Part shown: positions 46,888 through 48,406 of the stretch, one piece after another
Layout: each line of letters begins with the position of its first letter
Position numbering within the stretch: the first letter of the stretch is position 1
Source of the DNA: an uncultured Verrucomicrobiales bacterium
GTDB taxonomy: Bacteria; Verrucomicrobiota; Verrucomicrobiia; Verrucomicrobiales; Akkermansiaceae
Direction: 5' to 3'
DNA: 48,406 nucleotides
NCBI GenBank assembly: GCA_937930235.1
Contig: CALGLJ010000046.1
Location: forward strand, 1-48,406
Position numbers and translations under genes: made by a program
The notes under the pieces: model-generated
The model's database searches: none
What the model saw: the letters and a program-made list of their open reading frames with translations, nothing else
Told to the model about the DNA's origin: nothing

Positions 46888-47764
46888 GAGAAAGAAATTT
46901 TTCCAACGCCTCAATGAGCTGAGCGCGCAAGGGAAGACCTTTTTGAAAAAGAGCATGCTGTGCCTTTTCGTAATCCCTCCGCCCCGCGCTCGTCTCGATA
47001 CAGATCGGCTCATATCCATACTGCCTGAGATCATAAGGCGAGGCCCGCATGTCGATTTCTCGTGCTTCGATAGCGAAGAAAAGGGTCTCTCTCAGAAGAT
47101 CTGATGAGATCCATGGTGAGCTTTTATAACTCCACTTATACAGATCCATATTGGCATGAATACACCCCGGCTGCTCATGCTCTTCCCGCGTGTGCAGAGT
47201 GGGGGAGCTTTGATTGAGCGGAATCGCCCCTTTCGTAAAAAAGCGAAAAGCATCAAAGTGTGAACACGTCACCGGACGACTCGCCACCACCGCATCGATT
47301 TCCTCTTGGGTAAGCCGTAGCGGGGCGCTTTCTCGATGCCGAAGATCTCCTCCTTCATACACCATCGCCCATTCGTGCAGTCCATGGCATGCTAGATGAG
47401 GTGGGCGAGCCTGAGTCAGTTTGAGCATCTGGAGGATCCATCTTAAACGATCCCGCCCTTTCTCCGTGAGTAAAGATGGATCAATCATGGCGTGGCCATT
47501 TTCATGACGATAATACTTTGGGGAAAACTCCTCCTTTGATCCTTCTGTCAAGAGGACTCCATCTCCTGGATGCCATCTCTCCAGTCGGCCGAGAGAAAAA
47601 GAATAATAAGTATGGAGAAAATCGTACACCGGATGCTTTTCTCCTCGGGATTTCCGTTCTCTCATCGGGAGCGTCACTCTCTGAACCTGCTCGTAATGTG
47701 ACAATGCCGCAGTCCTCCACTCCTCTTGAGATAGAGTTAAAACATCATCCTTGGAACAATTCAT
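46874..47764 (-). CDS. uncharacterised protein of a family often mislabelled 3-methyladenine DNA glycosylase
   Basis: 296 residues from ATG 47764 (MNCSKDDVLTLSQEEWRTAAL); the track begins 22 residues earlier. KHPVYDFLHTYYSFSLGRLERWHPGDGVLL is a characteristic block that I remember in actinobacterial proteins named 3-methyladenine DNA glycosylase, although they share no obvious glycosylase motif. Other landmarks: LHEWAMVY, CSHFDAFRFFT, EQPGCIHANMDLYKWSYKSSPWISSDLL and RASPYDLRQYG. The conserved His/Cys/Asp could bind metal. Its 3' end overlaps the YheT-type gene by 14 bases, so the two are likely cotranscribed. Confidence 0.7.
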   Translation of the reverse strand: MNCSKDDVLTLSQEEWRTAALSHYEQVQRVTLPMRERKSRGEKHPVYDFLHTYYSFSLGRLERWHPGDGVLLTEGSKEEFSPKYYRHENGHAMIDPSLLTEKGRDRLRWILQMLKLTQARPPHLACHGLHEWAMVYEGGDLRHRESAPLRLTQEEIDAVVASRPVTCSHFDAFRFFTKGAIPLNQSSPTLHTREEHEQPGCIHANMDLYKWSYKSSPWISSDLLRETLFFAIEAREIDMRASPYDLRQYGYEPICIETSAGRRDYEKAQHALFQKGLPLRAQLIEALEKFLSHASS

Positions 47765-47791
47765 CGCGGCAAAATTTAAGCAAAATAGAAC

Positions 47792-47820
47792 TTGCACGAA
47801 AAGCGTAACCATCATAGCTT
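47792..47820 (+). promoter_or_regulatory. candidate promoter of initiator tRNA
   Basis: TTGCAC, 17-base spacer, TAGCTT, with the predicted start about 26 bases before the tRNA. The -10 matches that of the rplM promoter. It lies in the divergent gap before the 46874-47764 gene. Confidence 0.5.
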
Positions 47821-47852
47821 CCGCCCGCACCGGAAACGGTCACAAACAAAAT

Positions 47853-47929
<77 letters not shown>

Positions 47930-47931
47930 AT

Positions 47932-47972
47932 GAAGGCCCTAAGTTATAACGACTTAGGGCCTTCGCCATTTT
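47932..47972 (+). terminator. strong hairpin downstream of tRNA-fMet
   Basis: 13-bp perfect stem GAAGGCCCTAAGT/ACTTAGGGCCTTC around a 7-base loop, two bases after the CCA, followed by GCCATTTTAA. The U-tract is short, but the stem is the strongest in the window. Confidence 0.7.
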
Positions 47973-48272
47973 AAGATGTAAATTGCTCAAAATGCAGTGC
48001 AATGCACGAAAATGCGGCAATATACGAGGTTTGTTGCACGAACCGTTGCACGAAAAACTATACCAAATAAAGGCTTTTTGTTGGGTGTGGTCTGAGATCT
48101 GGGCTAACTTTTTAGTGCAATAGCTCATTGCACTAAAATTACAGGATGAAAAATCTGATCATTGAGTCGGTTAACTTGCTTCAGTTTTTAAACTGCCATC
48201 CAAGATGGGTTGAGGTCTAAAAACTTTGCTGTCGACAGGAGGGAAGCGACTTTCAAAATTGAATCCCAAACA
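47973..48272. other. gene-poor region after tRNA with TGCACGAA repeats
   Basis: No credible gene. TGCACGAA occurs three times (48003, 48035, 48047; the last two as GTTGCACGAA 12 bases apart), and TTGCACGAA occurs once more in the tRNA promoter at 47792. A hairpin at 48110-48138 is listed separately. The layout, a tRNA 3' end followed by short direct repeats, could be a vacant or decayed integrase attachment site. Confidence 0.35.
48110..48138. repeat. 12-bp perfect inverted repeat before gltS
   Basis: TTTTAGTGCAAT-AGCTC-ATTGCACTAAAA, 12-bp arms and a 5-base loop, 135 bases before gltS. It contains GTGCAA/TTGCAC half-sites like the TonB leader dyads, though spaced 7 instead of 5. It could be an operator, or a terminator for transcription from the left (A/T-rich base of the stem gives a TAAAA tail on one side). 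Confidence 0.5.
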
Positions 48273-48406
48273 ATGTCCACCTTCCAAGCTGATAGCTTTC
48301 TTACCATCACCTTAGCCATTCTGGTTCTCTTTTCTGGAGTTCATTTGAATCGCAAAATCGGGCTTTTGCGAAAATATAATATTCCAGAGCCGGTGACGGG
48401 TGGTTT
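48273..48406 (+). CDS. gltS: sodium/glutamate symporter, N-terminal fragment (continues past window)
   Basis: Only 44 codons lie in the window: MSTFQADSFLTITLAILVLFSG, then RKIGLLRKYNIPEPVTGG. The LLRKYNIPEPVTGG segment is the recognisable first loop of GltS (Na+-driven glutamate uptake), where E. coli has FLKKYTIPEPVAGG. The rest is outside. No Shine-Dalgarno sequence before the ATG. Not in the ORF track because it runs off the edge. Confidence 0.85.
   Translation, partial: MSTFQADSFLTITLAILVLFSGVHLNRKIGLLRKYNIPEPVTGG

Overview
The window is chromosomal DNA of roughly even base composition from a free-living Gram-negative bacterium. It carries lipoprotein N-acyltransferase, LpxI (lipid A synthesis), a TonB-dependent receptor, a glycosyltransferase-51 peptidoglycan polymerase and FloA flotillin. 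Several features recall Verrucomicrobiota or other PVC bacteria: a membrane-anchored protein of W..DP helical repeats, a long fungal-type cystathionine gamma-synthase, and many starts without a visible Shine-Dalgarno sequence. The phylum is inferred from protein style; no rRNA is present. I see no IS, prophage, CRISPR array or restriction system; the only hint of mobility is a possible vacant attachment region after the tRNA at the right end.

Layout. 1-4310: an RlmI-like methyltransferase cut by the left edge (absent from the ORF track because its stop lies outside), a phosphohexomutase and lnt. 4292-8984: a W..DP-repeat protein, then a TonB receptor and a DUF1624 membrane protein, preceded by two near-identical 17-bp dyads that are also the starts of two tiny, apparently coupled ORFs. 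9015-16869: a divergent peptide ABC importer locus with one lipoprotein binding protein, two permease pairs (one OppBC-like, one YejBE-like) and one ATPase pair with unusual active-site motifs. 16841-26921: RibD-like reductase, monothiol glutaredoxin, guaB, guaA, prmA-like, an aminotransferase, a CNNM-type protein, a membrane PIN-TRAM protein and xseA.

26907-35923: a GT51 penicillin-binding protein whose transpeptidase active site is missing, a membrane-anchored partner, an IscA/ErpA-type carrier, a RimB-type protease, bS21, gmk-coaC-coaB with CoaB and CoaC split, sulP, xth and rplM-rpsI. 36080-42448: metB-like, thiC with a thi-box leader and terminator, a 54-codon membrane ORF missed by the track, floA with a small coiled-coil partner, and lpxI. 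42659-48406: monomeric isocitrate dehydrogenase, DUF368 (PopT-type lipid carrier transporter), a YheT-type hydrolase, an uncharacterised protein, initiator tRNA-Met with promoter and terminator, and the start of gltS.

Most genes are housekeeping: nucleotide synthesis (guaBA, gmk), cofactors (coaBC, thiC, Fe-S carrier), envelope building (lnt, lpxI, GT51, PopT, FloA), translation (rplM, rpsI, rpsU, prmA, tRNA-fMet) and uptake (TonB receptor, Opp/Yej, SulP, GltS). The strongest unusual signals are the TonB leader, the GT51 protein with a dead transpeptidase, the complementary ATPase lesions, and the thiC leader with its duplicated CTGAGA. Coordinates, motifs and stems were read by eye; homology calls come from remembered family signatures, not searches.
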